DNA of 64,000 nt, from positions 1 through 64,000 of the forward strand of contig WBTZ01000006.1 of NCBI GenBank assembly GCA_009026175.1, given 5' to 3'. Positions 36,439-44,600 of this stretch are shown here, piece after piece. Under the pieces are notes generated by a model. The model made no database searches. It worked only from the letters and a program-made list of their open reading frames with translations, and was not told the origin of the DNA. Each line of letters opens with the position of its first letter. The first letter of the stretch is position 1. This DNA comes from Zoogloea sp. GTDB lineage: Bacteria > Pseudomonadota > Gammaproteobacteria > Burkholderiales > Rhodocyclaceae. The translations under genes and the position numbers were made by a program.

Positions 36439-37232
36439 TGATACTGCCCTTGCTGGAAAGCCTGGAATTCGGGGGAAGCGGGGAAGCGCCGCCGCAGCTG
36501 CTGGACGAGGCTGGCCTCGGCAGCCCGGTCACCGAGCCGGCGCTCGATCCGGATGCCCAGCCAGAGGCTCTCGGCGGTCGGCTCACCGCCCTTGTGGAGC
36601 GCCGCGACGTAGCGCCGGGCAGCCTCATAGGCGCCACGCCGGTAGGTGATCGACGCCAGGTGATAGATGGCCGGCAGGTTGGTGTCGTCGGCTTCCAGCG
36701 CCCGGATGAAATAGGGTTCGGCGGCAGCGTCATCCTTGAGACGCAGATGGCACAAGCCGATATTGGTCAGGGCCCGCGCCGGCGTCTGATAGTAGGGATT
36801 GCGCGCCGCGGTCATGAGCAGCTCGAGGCCGGCGCGCTCCTTGCCCGTCGAGCACAGGAACCAGCCGTAGGAATTCATGATTTCAGGATCGCCCGGGGCC
36901 AGCCGCCGTGCGTGCTCGAAGCTCGCTTCGGCAACCGGGTTTTCCTCGAGATACATGTGCACCTGCCCCATCAGCTGATAGGCGGGCGCATAGCCGGAGT
37001 CGTAGCTTGCGGCCGCCCTGGCCTCATCGAGGGCGACGCCGAAACGCCCGGCCTGGAAGTAGGCCTGCCCCAGCTCCACATGCACCTTGGCCTTGCGCCG
37101 CGCATCGGTCTGCACCGGCATATCGGACACCGGCCGCTCCAGCCGGGTGTCGATGCCGGGCAGGTTGGGGCCGGCTGCGCAACCCGCCAGGATCACGGAA
37201 GCGATGAAAACGGGCAGGAAAGGCTTGGCCAT
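36435..37232 (-). CDS. pilW: Type IV pilus biogenesis/stability lipoprotein PilW (PilF)
   Basis: A 265-residue lipoprotein: signal 'LPVFIASVILAGC' with lipobox, then TPR repeats ('HVELGQAYFQAGRFGVALDE', 'PEIMNSYGWFLCSTGKERAG'). It helps assemble or stabilise the PilQ secretin at the outer membrane. ATG 37232 is chosen because the lipobox sits at the expected distance; in-frame ATGs further upstream lie inside rlmN. It is 4 bp after the rlmN stop. Confidence 0.93.
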   Translation of the reverse strand: MAKPFLPVFIASVILAGCAAGPNLPGIDTRLERPVSDMPVQTDARRKAKVHVELGQAYFQAGRFGVALDEARAAASYDSGYAPAYQLMGQVHMYLEENPVAEASFEHARRLAPGDPEIMNSYGWFLCSTGKERAGLELLMTAARNPYYQTPARALTNIGLCHLRLKDDAAAEPYFIRALEADDTNLPAIYHLASITYRRGAYEAARRYVAALHKGGEPTAESLWLGIRIERRLGDRAAEASLVQQLRRRFPASPEFQAFQQGQYQ

Positions 37233-37236
37233 CACG

Positions 37237-38334
37237 TCAGGTACCCTGGATCGGAATGATGCGCGACGCCGTCCGCCGGGTCTTGTCCTGCACCTGGCCG
37301 GCCAGCTGACCGCAGGCCGCATCCACGTCGTCGCCACGCGTCTTGCGGGTGGTGGTGACGATACCGGCATCGATCAGGATCTCCGCGAAGCGCTTGATGC
37401 GCGGGGCGGGCGAGCGGTCGAAGCCGGACGACGGGAAGGGGTTGAAGGGAATCAGGTTGAACTTGCAGGGCACGTCGCGGACGAGGGACACCAGCTCACG
37501 GGCGTGGGCGTCGGAATCATTCACCCCATCGAGCATCACGTACTCGAAGGTGATGAAATCGCGCGGCGCCTTCACCAGGTAGCGCTGGCAGGCGGCCATG
37601 AGCTCCCGCAGGGGGTATTTCTGGTTGATCGGCACCAGGCGGTCGCGCAGCGCGTCATTGGAGGCGTGCAGGGACACGGCCAGGGCCGTCGGGCAGGCGT
37701 CGCGCAGGCGGTCCATGGCCGGCACGATGCCGGAGGTGGACACGGTGACGCGGCGCCGCGAAAGTCCGTAGGCGTTGTCGTCGAGCATCAGCTTGAGGGC
37801 CGACACGACGTTGTCGAAGTTGGCGAGGGGCTCGCCCATGCCCATCATCACCACGTTGCTGATCACCCGCTCGCCGTCGCCGTTGGCCCCGAGCATGCGG
37901 TTGGCGAGCCACAGCTGGCCGATGATCTCGGCGGCGCTCAGGTTGCGGTTGAAACCCTGCTTGCCGGTGGAGCAGAAGGCGCAGTCGAGGGCACAGCCGG
38001 CCTGCGACGAGATGCACAGGGTGCCGCGATTGGTTTCGGGGATGAACACCGTCTCCACCGCGTTGGCATTGCCCACGTCGAGCAGCCACTTGCGGGTGCC
38101 GTCGGATGACACGCTGTCGCGCACCGGCACCGGCGGGGTGATGCAGGCAGTCGTCGCGAGCTTGGCCCGCAACGACTTGGCCACATCGGTCATCTGGTCG
38201 AAGTCGGTCGCACCGAAACGGTGCACCCAGCGGAGCACCTGCTTGGCGCGGAACGGCTTCTCACCCTGCTGGACGAACCAGTCGGTGAGGGCTTCGGCAT
38301 CGAAATCGAGAAGATTGACCACTTTTACTTCCAT
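37237..38334 (-). CDS. rlmN: Dual-specificity RNA methyltransferase RlmN
   Basis: A 365-residue radical SAM enzyme that methylates C2 of A2503 in 23S rRNA and A37 in tRNA. The cluster motif CALDCAFC (C-x3-C-x2-C) is near residue 117, and the SAM/active-site region includes '[17 protein letters not shown]' and '[19 protein letters not shown]'. The C-terminal catalytic Cys lies in '[10 protein letters not shown]'. ATG at 38334. It follows ndk by 48 bp in the same direction. Confidence 0.97.
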   Translation of the reverse strand: MEVKVVNLLDFDAEALTDWFVQQGEKPFRAKQVLRWVHRFGATDFDQMTDVAKSLRAKLATTACITPPVPVRDSVSSDGTRKWLLDVGNANAVETVFIPETNRGTLCISSQAGCALDCAFCSTGKQGFNRNLSAAEIIGQLWLANRMLGANGDGERVISNVVMMGMGEPLANFDNVVSALKLMLDDNAYGLSRRRVTVSTSGIVPAMDRLRDACPTALAVSLHASNDALRDRLVPINQKYPLRELMAACQRYLVKAPRDFITFEYVMLDGVNDSDAHARELVSLVRDVPCKFNLIPFNPFPSSGFDRSPAPRIKRFAEILIDAGIVTTTRKTRGDDVDAACGQLAGQVQDKTRRTASRIIPIQGT

Positions 38335-38382
38335 CAGGATCGGCGGGTGACGAGAACATCCCGGACTCGCCGATAAAGATCA

Positions 38383-38808
38383 TCAGCGGCTGTAAACGTT
38401 CATGCCGGGGAAGAAGAAAGCCACTTCCACGGCAGCGGTTTCAGGGGCGTCGGAACCATGCACGGCGTTGGCGTCGATGGAGTCGGCGAAATCGGCACGG
38501 ATGGTGCCCTTTTCGGCCTTCTTCGGGTCGGTTGCACCCATCAGCTCACGGTTCTTGGCGATGGCGTTCTCGCCTTCCAGGGCCTGGATCATCACCGGAC
38601 CGGAGGTCATGAAGGAGACCAGATCCTTGAAGAAGGGACGCTCCTTGTGCACGGCGTAGAACTCGCCGGCTTCACGCTCGGACAGATAGGCCAGCTTGGC
38701 GGCAACGATCTTGAGGCCGGCGGCTTCGAAACGGGCGTAGATCTGGCCGATCACGTTCTTGGCAACGGCATCGGGCTTGATGATGGACAGGGTGCGTTCA
38801 ATAGCCAT
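38383..38808 (-). CDS. ndk: Nucleoside diphosphate kinase
   Basis: A 141-residue enzyme that equalises nucleoside triphosphate pools. '[12 protein letters not shown]' opens the fold and the phosphorylated His is in '[12 protein letters not shown]', the family signature. Length is exactly standard. It heads the minus-strand block; GGAG precedes the ATG and TAAAAT at 38864-38859 may be its -10 box, though no strong -35 is visible. Confidence 0.98.
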   Translation of the reverse strand: MAIERTLSIIKPDAVAKNVIGQIYARFEAAGLKIVAAKLAYLSEREAGEFYAVHKERPFFKDLVSFMTSGPVMIQALEGENAIAKNRELMGATDPKKAEKGTIRADFADSIDANAVHGSDAPETAAVEVAFFFPGMNVYSR

Positions 38809-39004
38809 GAGACAAACTCCAGTGAGACAAGGGATGGTCGAAAAACCGAAAGCTCGGAATTTTAGCAGGTTGCGGGCCTGCTTCGGCGCTTTTCCGTGCC
38901 ATAACAGCATGCGATGCCCTCTCACCGGGGGGTGAAGGCACGCGGGACAGGCTTGCGGAAACTGCGCCCTGGCATCCGGCAGGACGCCGGGCAGGGAAAG
39001 TGGA
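38809..39004. other. Leader region upstream of ndk
   Basis: About 195 bp with no credible gene. On the minus strand TAAAAT at 38864-38859 is a plausible -10 for ndk. Short open frames here have atypical composition and no ribosome-binding site. Confidence 0.5.
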
Positions 39005-39033
39005 CAAAAAAAAGGGTGCGCATCGCGCACCCC
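39005..39033 (-). terminator. Strong intrinsic terminator (3' end of candidate sRNA)
   Basis: Minus strand: a 7-bp stem GGGTGCG/CGCACCC (39014-39020 with 39026-39032) followed at once by eight T residues. It lies 187 bp beyond the ccoS stop and far upstream of ndk, so it ends a separate transcript. Confidence 0.85.
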
Positions 39034-39115
39034 CAACCCCAACAGAGAGACTTCAGCTCGGGTGCCGCAGCACCCTGAAAACGCGTTTTGTTGCTCGTGT
39101 TTGCGTCTTCAACTT
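39006..39115 (-). ncRNA. Candidate FNR-regulated small RNA (about 110 nt)
   Basis: No annotated family is recognised; the call rests on the whole transcription unit. The predicted start (about 39115) is set by a -10 box with a perfect FNR palindrome at class II spacing; the end is a terminator with eight T's. The transcript would have an unpaired A-rich 5' part, an internal hairpin GGGTGC-TGCG-GCACCC (39060-39075) extendable by four outer pairs across a bulge, an exposed pyrimidine then G-rich segment (about 39034-39055), and the terminator stem. Hfq is encoded in the same window. No open frame with a ribosome-binding site lies inside. It could also be a leader remnant, but a terminator separates it from ndk. 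Confidence 0.6.
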
Positions 39116-39122
39116 GGGATCG

Positions 39123-39164
39123 ATTATGGGGACTTCCGGGGGTGTGCGTCTTGACCTGGGTCAA
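39123..39164 (-). promoter_or_regulatory. FNR/ANR box with class II -10 promoter
   Basis: TTGACCTGGGTCAA (39151-39164) is a perfect 5+4+5 palindrome of the FNR/Dnr type. On the minus strand, exactly 22 nt separate it from CATAAT (39128-39123), the class II arrangement with the box centred near -41.5. On the plus strand the corresponding hexamer is a poor match, so the promoter should fire leftwards. Confidence 0.65.
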
Positions 39165-39185
39165 AAACCCTTCACGTGGAAGGGT
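39162..39185 (-). terminator. Intrinsic terminator of ccoI-ccoS
   Basis: Minus strand: 7-bp stem ACCCTTC/GAAGGGT (39167-39173 with 39179-39185, 5-nt loop) followed by TTTT, 34 nt after the ccoS stop. Its T run merges into the FNR box, so the cco transcript ends exactly where the next promoter begins. Confidence 0.7.
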
Positions 39186-39219
39186 GAAATACAGGAAAAA
39201 TCAAGCATTCCATCCGGAC

Positions 39220-39402
39220 TCAGCGATCGACCTTGGACTCGGCATCCGGTCTGGCCGGCGGCGCATCGTCATCGGCCACCACCTTGTAGCCCGGCCCTTC
39301 CAGATCGTCGAACTGGCCGCTGCGGACCGACCACCAGAAGATCACCCCGATCAGGAAGACCAGCACCACGGACATGGGAATCAGGAGATAGAGGCTTTCC
39401 AT
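39220..39402 (-). CDS. ccoS: Cytochrome cbb3 oxidase assembly protein CcoS
   Basis: A 60-residue protein with one N-terminal transmembrane segment ('LYLLIPMSVVLVFLIGVIFW') followed by 'SVRSGQFDDLEGPGYKVV', the characteristic CcoS tail. It is needed for cofactor insertion into cbb3-type oxidase. It lies 8 bp after ccoI and is the last gene of this two-gene unit. Confidence 0.95.
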   Translation of the reverse strand: MESLYLLIPMSVVLVFLIGVIFWWSVRSGQFDDLEGPGYKVVADDDAPPARPDAESKVDR

Positions 39403-39410
39403 GGCAACCT

Positions 39411-41873
39411 TTAGCGAGCAAGCCTGCGCTGCAGGCGCAAGGCATTGAGTACGACGAAGAGAGAGCTGGCGGACATCCCGATACCGGCCATCCAGGGCGT
39501 CACCAGACCGAACATGGCCAGGGGAACGGCCGTGAAATTATAGGCAAAGGACCACCACAGGTTCTGCCGGATGATGGTGAGCGTCCGCCGTGACACGTCG
39601 AACCCGTCGGCCAGCGCCCCCAGGCGGGAGCCCAGCAGCACGATGTCGGCCTGGTTCCGCGCCAGGTCGGTGCCGCCGCCCATGGCCACGGACACCTGGG
39701 CCTGGGCCAGCACCGGCGCATCGTTCACGCCGTCACCGACCATCGCGATCACCCCACCGCCGGCCTGCAGGGCCCGCAAGCCCTCGTGCTTGCCCTCGGG
39801 GGTCATGCCGCCCACCGCCTGCGCAACGCCCAGGCGACGGCCCAGCTCCTCGACGGTGGAAGGCGTGTCACCGCTGAAGATCGACAGCTTGATGCCCCGC
39901 TCCCGCAGCGCCTCGAAAGTGGCCGGGCAATCCTCGCGCAGACCATCGGACAGCACGAAGGCGGCCAGCCAGCCTGCCGACGACCCCAGCGCCACGACGC
40001 TGCGGCCCGACAGCTCGTCCTCCATCAGGCCGCGGGGCAACTCGCCGCCCGCCAGGCCGGCCACGAAGGCAGGCCGCCCGATGCGGTAGGAGACGCCATC
40101 GAGGACACCGCTCATGCCCTGCCCGGTCACCGCCGTCAACCCGCCGAAGGCCGGCACCGCACCGGCCGGCGCGTGCAGTCGCAGGGCTGTCGCAATGGCA
40201 TGCTCGCTGCCCTGCTCCAGGCCCGCCGCCAGCGCCCTCACCCGCTCCTCGGACTGGTCCCCCAGAACGCGCACCCCTTCGACCCGCATCTCGCCGTAGG
40301 TCAGGGTCCCGGTCTTGTCGAAGACAAAATGCCCGGCCCTGGCCAGCGCCTCGATGGCGTGCCCCCGGGTGACCAGCACCCCCATCCGGGCCAGGGTGTC
40401 GGTCGCCACGGTGAGCGCCACCGGCGTCGCCAGCGACAGCGCGCAGGGACAGCTCACCACCAGCACGGAAACGAAAACCCACAGGGCCCGGTCGGGGTCG
40501 GTCCACCACCACCAGGCGGCGGTGACCACCGCCAGGACCAGCAGTGCAATGATGAAATAGGCCGCCACCCGGTCGGCCTGCTGGACCACCCGCGGTTTCT
40601 CCGCCGAGGCACGCTCCATCAGCTGGCGGATCGCTGCCAGGCGGGTGTGCTCGCCGGTGCGGCTGACCCGGACCAGCAGCGGGCTGCCGATATTCACGCT
40701 GCCGCCGGTCAGCTCCGCGCCCGGCCCCTTGGGCACCGGCCGGCTCTCCCCGGTCAGCAGGGCCTCGTTGGCCTGGCTCGAACCCTCGATCACCACGCCA
40801 TCGGCCGGCACCGTTTCCCCCGGCTTGACGCGGATCACGTCGCCCGCCAGCAGCTGCGACACCGGCACCTTCTCACCTTCCGGCGCCGGATAGCCGGCCA
40901 GGCGCTCGGCAAAGGCCGGCAGGGCCTTGCCCAGCTCTTCGACCCCCCGTACGGCCTTCTGGCGCGCCAGCATCTCGACGTAGCGTCCGCACAGCAGGAA
41001 GAACACGAACATCGTCACCGAGTCGAAATACACCTCGCCCTTGCCTGTCAGCGTCGCCCAGCAGCTCGCCACGAAGGCCGCGCCCACGCCGAGCGCCACC
41101 GGCACGTCCATGCCCAGGCGGCGCAGGCGCACGTCGCGCAGGGCGTGGCTGAAGAAGGGCGCCGCGGAGTACAGCACCACCGGCGTGGTGAGGATCAGGC
41201 TGGCCCAGCGCATGAGCAGCTCGATGTCGGCGGTCATGTCGCCACTCTCGGCGATGTACACCGGGAAGGCATACATCATCACCTGCATCATGCCGAAGCC
41301 GGCCACGAACAGGCGCCACAGGGCGGTGCGGCGCTCGCGCTGGGATATCTGCTCCGAACGGGCCGCGTCGTAGGGGTAGGCCCGGTAACCGATGGCCTGG
41401 ATGGCCGCCAGGATGTCCGACAGCTTGATCCTGCGCTCGTCCCAGCGCACCCGGGCACGCCGCGTCGCGTAGTTGATGTCCACCGCCGTCACGCCGGGCT
41501 GGTGGGCCACATGCTGCTCGTTGAGCCAGATGCAGGCCGCGCAGGTGATCCCCTCGAGGATCAGCGCCGCCTCACGCTCGTGCTCGCCGATGGGCTTGAC
41601 GAAACCCTTCTGGAAATCCGGGTGGTCGAACAGGCCCAGGTCCTTCAATTCGTCGGGCAGCGCCTCGCGGGCCTGCTCGGGCATCGCGTCACGGCGCTTG
41701 TAGTAGTCGATCAGGCCGCTATCGACGATGGACCTGGCCACCGCCTGGCAGCCGGTGCAGCACATCTGGTGACGGGTTCCGGAGATCTCCACCGGAAGAT
41801 CCACATCGGCGGGAATGGGCAGGCCGCAGTGGTAGCAGTCATGCTCGGGCGAAACGGGGGAGTCGGACAACAC
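39411..41873 (-). CDS. ccoI: Copper-translocating P-type ATPase CcoI (FixI)
   Basis: An 820-residue P1B-type ATPase that exports Cu to the periplasm for cbb3 oxidase assembly. The N-terminus has a Cys-rich putative metal-binding domain (CYHC near 13-16, CCTGC near 38-42), then a heavy-metal domain with CAAC at 111-114. The transport motif 'SCPCALS' is near 474, the phosphorylated Asp in DKTGT near 518 and 'GDGVNDAP' near 714. I chose GTG 41873 because GAGG sits just upstream; the ATG at 41978 has no ribosome-binding site and would add an Arg/Cys-rich stretch. The structural genes ccoNOQP are not in the window. Confidence 0.93.
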   Translation of the reverse strand: MLSDSPVSPEHDCYHCGLPIPADVDLPVEISGTRHQMCCTGCQAVARSIVDSGLIDYYKRRDAMPEQAREALPDELKDLGLFDHPDFQKGFVKPIGEHEREAALILEGITCAACIWLNEQHVAHQPGVTAVDINYATRRARVRWDERRIKLSDILAAIQAIGYRAYPYDAARSEQISQRERRTALWRLFVAGFGMMQVMMYAFPVYIAESGDMTADIELLMRWASLILTTPVVLYSAAPFFSHALRDVRLRRLGMDVPVALGVGAAFVASCWATLTGKGEVYFDSVTMFVFFLLCGRYVEMLARQKAVRGVEELGKALPAFAERLAGYPAPEGEKVPVSQLLAGDVIRVKPGETVPADGVVIEGSSQANEALLTGESRPVPKGPGAELTGGSVNIGSPLLVRVSRTGEHTRLAAIRQLMERASAEKPRVVQQADRVAAYFIIALLVLAVVTAAWWWWTDPDRALWVFVSVLVVSCPCALSLATPVALTVATDTLARMGVLVTRGHAIEALARAGHFVFDKTGTLTYGEMRVEGVRVLGDQSEERVRALAAGLEQGSEHAIATALRLHAPAGAVPAFGGLTAVTGQGMSGVLDGVSYRIGRPAFVAGLAGGELPRGLMEDELSGRSVVALGSSAGWLAAFVLSDGLREDCPATFEALRERGIKLSIFSGDTPSTVEELGRRLGVAQAVGGMTPEGKHEGLRALQAGGGVIAMVGDGVNDAPVLAQAQVSVAMGGGTDLARNQADIVLLGSRLGALADGFDVSRRTLTIIRQNLWWSFAYNFTAVPLAMFGLVTPWMAGIGMSASSLFVVLNALRLQRRLAR

Positions 41874-41892
41874 GGGCCTCGCACACAACGCA

Positions 41893-41958
41893 CGTGGCCG
41901 GGACTGGCCACGGGAAACACGCCGTTTTATCACAAAGCCGGTTTCCGGCAAAACGGCG
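41893..41958. repeat. Two hairpins in the ccoI/DUF3309 divergent region
   Basis: CGTGGCC/GGCCACG (41893-41899 with 41906-41912) and a nested repeat CGCCGTTTT/AAAACGGCG (41920-41928 with 41950-41958) that encloses GCCGG-TTT-CCGGC. They lie between the ccoI start and the divergent small gene, so they could be an operator, a cruciform or a structured leader. Confidence 0.6.
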
Positions 41959-42055
41959 CAGCCCCCGGCAGGATGCATGTTCGGCGGCGCACAGACACTT
42001 TCCGGTGGGTGCGTAGCATCAGGCAGGTCCTACCCCCCTTTCAAGGAGGCATCAA

Positions 42056-42214
42056 ATGTCCATCGGAACCATCTTGTTGATCGTGCTGATCCTGCTGCTG
42101 ATCGGCGCCTTTCCGGGCTGGCCTCACAGCCGCAACTGGGGCTACGGCCCCACGGGTGGCATCGGCCTCCTGCTGGTCATCCTGCTCGTTCTCGTGCTGC
42201 TCGGTCGCATCTAG
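42056..42214 (+). CDS. DUF3309 small membrane protein
   Basis: A 52-residue protein with two hydrophobic segments ('[19 protein letters not shown]' and '[15 protein letters not shown]') joined by '[11 protein letters not shown]', the hallmark of DUF3309. A strong AAGGAGG precedes the ATG by 6 nt. Function unknown; such proteins are common in stress-related clusters. It pairs with the DUF1328 gene 44 bp downstream. Confidence 0.9.
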   Translation: MSIGTILLIVLILLLIGAFPGWPHSRNWGYGPTGGIGLLLVILLVLVLLGRI

Positions 42215-42258
42215 CCGGCCGCAGCGGCCCTTCACCCGTCGCAACGAAAGGAAATGAC

Positions 42259-42423
42259 ATGCTCCAATATGCAGGCATCTTTCTGGTCATCGCGCTCGTC
42301 GCGGCCCTGTTCGGCTTCACCGGGATCGTCGCCGGAGCGGTCGAGATCGCCCGGATACTCTTCTTCATCTTCCTGGTGCTGTTCGCCGCATCCTTCATCA
42401 CCGGGCTCCTCCGCCGGCACTGA
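42259..42423 (+). CDS. DUF1328 small membrane protein
   Basis: A 54-residue protein made of two transmembrane helices: '[20 protein letters not shown]' and '[19 protein letters not shown]', with the conserved '[18 protein letters not shown]' pattern of DUF1328 (YtjA-like). AAAGGAAA lies upstream of the ATG. Function unknown. The convergent minus-strand gene terminates just beyond. Confidence 0.93.
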   Translation: MLQYAGIFLVIALVAALFGFTGIVAGAVEIARILFFIFLVLFAASFITGLLRRH

Positions 42424-42440
42424 GCCTCCGGCCAGCGCAC

Positions 42441-42481
42441 AAAAAAGCGGCGGACCACCCCTGCTCGGGGCGCTCCGCCGC
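42441..42481 (-). terminator. Intrinsic terminator of the SYLF gene
   Basis: Minus strand: 8-bp stem GCGGCGGA/TCCGCCGC (42474-42481 with 42447-42454) followed by six T residues. Confidence 0.85.
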
Positions 42482-42514
42482 GTCGCCAGGATCTGGCGAA
42501 ACCCTGCCGGTGGC

Positions 42515-43078
42515 TCAGCGCTTGATACGCGAGATCTTGGTGCCTTCGATGCTGAGGCTGGCCATCAGGCCCTGCTGGTCGAAGATGAAGGCATAGGCAT
42601 CATCCTTCAGGGTCGAGGACGAGAGATTCTTGGCAATGCCTTCGTTCACCACCACCACCGAAGGCCCGACACCGATTTCCCAGCCCTTCGACTTGTCCAG
42701 GTACTTCACGGCCTTGTCGCTCATCAGGAACACCACGTAACCGTAGGATTCCGCCCCCGCCTGCCAGCCCCACGAAGCTGACACCGAGTTGTAATAGCCG
42801 ACCCTGGTCGCCCCTTTGCTCAGGACCCCTTCGCCATAGCTGCCGCCGAACACCAGGCCAGCCTTGATGATCTTCGGGAAGACCAGCACGGCCCTTGCCT
42901 TCTTCCCGAGGGACTCGGCGGTGGGGTTGGTCTTGTAGAGCATCTGGAGGGCCTGGGCCGCATCCTTGTCCAGATCCTCGGCCGTCGCCGCGAAGGCGGG
43001 CGCGCCCAGCCCGGCAAGGGACAGCGAAGCGGCGGTGACAAGCATCATCCTGCTGAAATTGCGTCTGGCATTGGTCAT
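42515..43078 (-). CDS. Lipid-binding SYLF-domain (YSC84-like) exported protein
   Basis: A 187-residue protein with signal peptide 'MLVTAASLSLAGLGAPAFA'. The SYLF domain is clear: 'ARAVLVFPKIIKAGLVFGGS', 'GYYNSVSASWGWQAGAESYG' and 'GWEIGVGPSVVVVNEGIAKN'. SYLF domains bind phosphoinositide-like lipids in eukaryotes; bacterial versions are periplasmic and of unknown role, often in envelope-stress clusters. ATG 43078 has AAAGGAAA upstream. Confidence 0.9.
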   Translation of the reverse strand: MTNARRNFSRMMLVTAASLSLAGLGAPAFAATAEDLDKDAAQALQMLYKTNPTAESLGKKARAVLVFPKIIKAGLVFGGSYGEGVLSKGATRVGYYNSVSASWGWQAGAESYGYVVFLMSDKAVKYLDKSKGWEIGVGPSVVVVNEGIAKNLSSSTLKDDAYAFIFDQQGLMASLSIEGTKISRIKR

Positions 43079-43246
43079 TTTCGTTTCCTTTACGTTGGCA
43101 GCGAAACCGGGAGAAACGCCGCCTTGCGGATCACCTGAGACGGCCCGCCCCGGATCCGGGACGATCGGGTACTGCGGACCTTCATGCTGCGTCAATTGCC
43201 TGTGGAGGTCGGTGCGCTGGCGAACACTGGGGCCATGCCGGCAGGC

Positions 43247-43969
43247 TCAGGTCGCGATCCGGTCGGGAAGCAGGCGCCCGTACTCCTTCCGGACCACGGC
43301 ATAGCACTCGCAGGTGCGCGCCTCCAGCCCTTCCCGGTCGAGCACCGTGATATGGCCACGGGCGTAGCTGATCAGGCCTGCGGCCTGGAGCTTGAGGGCG
43401 GCCTCGGTGACGCCCTCACGGCGCACGCCGAGCATGTTGGCGATCAACTCCTGGGTCATCACCAGCTCGTTGCCCTGCAGCCGGTCCAGGCTCAGCAGCA
43501 GCCAGCGGCAGAGTTGCTGATCCAGGGAATGGTGGCGGTTGCACACTGCGGTCTGGGCCATCTGGGTGATCAGCGCCTGGGTGTAGCGCAGGAGCAGGTG
43601 CATCACCGGACCCGAGCGACTGAAAACCTCCTTGATCGCCTGGCCGCGCAGGCGGAAGCCCTGCCCGGCACTCTGCACCACGGCCCGGCTGGGCGTGGAC
43701 TCCCCGCCCATGAACAGGGCGATGCCGACGACCCCCTCGTTGCCGACCACGGCGATCTCGGCCGACGCACCGTTTTCCATGACGTACAGCAGCGAGACGA
43801 TCGAGGTGGTCGGGAAGTACACGTGGCTGAGGGTCCGCCCCGATTCATAGAGGACTTTCCCGAGGGGCATGTCGACTGCTTCCAACTGGGGGCGGATGCG
43901 CTCGAATTCGATCTCGGGCAGGACCGCCAGCAACCTGTTCTGCAGGGGGGAAGGCGCAGAGGGCATCAA
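43247..43969 (-). CDS. Crp/Fnr-family transcriptional regulator (1)
   Basis: A 240-residue regulator with an N-terminal cyclic-nucleotide-like domain ('HVYFPTTSIVSLLYVMENG') and a C-terminal winged helix ('MTQELIANMLGVRREGVTEA'). It lacks the N-terminal Cys cluster of FNR. Two cysteines form CECY near the C-terminus. It is divergent from the DUF4398 lipoprotein operon; a 6-4-6 inverted repeat CGAGCC-CGCC-GGCTCG at 44004-44019, 35 bp upstream of its start, could be its operator. Ligand unknown. Confidence 0.9.
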   Translation of the reverse strand: MMPSAPSPLQNRLLAVLPEIEFERIRPQLEAVDMPLGKVLYESGRTLSHVYFPTTSIVSLLYVMENGASAEIAVVGNEGVVGIALFMGGESTPSRAVVQSAGQGFRLRGQAIKEVFSRSGPVMHLLLRYTQALITQMAQTAVCNRHHSLDQQLCRWLLLSLDRLQGNELVMTQELIANMLGVRREGVTEAALKLQAAGLISYARGHITVLDREGLEARTCECYAVVRKEYGRLLPDRIAT

Positions 43970-44003
43970 GAATTACCAGAGTGACGAACGATTGAAAGTG
44001 TGC

Positions 44004-44019
44004 CGAGCCCGCCGGCTCG
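44004..44019. promoter_or_regulatory. Possible operator between divergent crp-like and lipoprotein genes
   Basis: A perfect 6-bp inverted repeat with 4-bp spacing in the 200-bp divergent region. Size and place suit autoregulation, but the sequence is not a Crp or FNR consensus. Confidence 0.3.
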
Positions 44020-44169
44020 AGTCTGTTCGCTCCCGCACACAGCAGCGTCCGCCCGTACGCCACCGCACCGACTGGCTTGCCTGTCCTGTCCATCCTGCGT
44101 CTGCAAGTCCCGATAAGGCAGGCAACCGCCAGGCCGATCGGTGACTTCCATGAAAAAGGACATCCGATC

Positions 44170-44571
44170 ATGAAAGCCGCATCCCCCCCTACTCCTCCTC
44201 CCCGGGCGCTCCCGCTCCGCCTGCCGTCGTTGCTGGCCGGCCTGGGCCTGCTCATTGCAGGTTGCGCCGGCCTGCCCGCCCCGACCGAACAGCTTGCCGT
44301 GTCCACCGCGGCGGTGAGCCGGGCAGGCGGCGCGGGCGGCGGCGAGATGGCCCCCACCGAGATGCAGATGGCCCGGGAGAAGCTGGCCAAGGCACAGCAG
44401 GCGATGACTGACGAAGACTATGGCACTGCCCGCGACCTGGCCCGGGAAGCCCAGGTGGACGCCCAACTGGCCGAAGCCAAGGCCCTTTCCGCCAAGGCGC
44501 GCAAGGCGGCCGACGAGCTGAACGAAGGCAATCGCGTGCTGCGCGACGAGATGGACCGCAAGAACAAGTGA
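44170..44571 (+). CDS. DUF4398 lipoprotein
   Basis: A 133-residue lipoprotein with lipobox 'LLIAGC' near residue 32. The mature part is helical and charged, with 'EMQMAREKLAKAQQAMTDED' and 'ARDLAREAQVDAQLAEAKAL', the DUF4398 pattern. It is followed by an OmpA-like gene with a similar N-terminal domain, 29 bp away. It probably lies on the inner face of the outer membrane; function unknown. Confidence 0.85.
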   Translation: MKAASPPTPPPRALPLRLPSLLAGLGLLIAGCAGLPAPTEQLAVSTAAVSRAGGAGGGEMAPTEMQMAREKLAKAQQAMTDEDYGTARDLAREAQVDAQLAEAKALSAKARKAADELNEGNRVLRDEMDRKNK

Positions 44572-44600
44572 TAGACCCACCACAACAAAAGGGAAAGACC

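Noticed and set aside
39165..39200. FNR promoter reading to the right from the palindrome
   Set aside because: At class II spacing on the plus strand the hexamer is AAATAC, a poor -10, and no plus-strand gene follows; the leftward promoter is much better.
39000..39593. Open frames in the ccoS-ndk gap as possible proteins
   Set aside because: They run through ccoS or the terminators, lack ribosome-binding sites and have no protein-like features; a non-coding unit explains the signals better.
39786..42080. 764-residue open frame on the plus strand
   Set aside because: Antisense to ccoI, which carries all P-type ATPase motifs.
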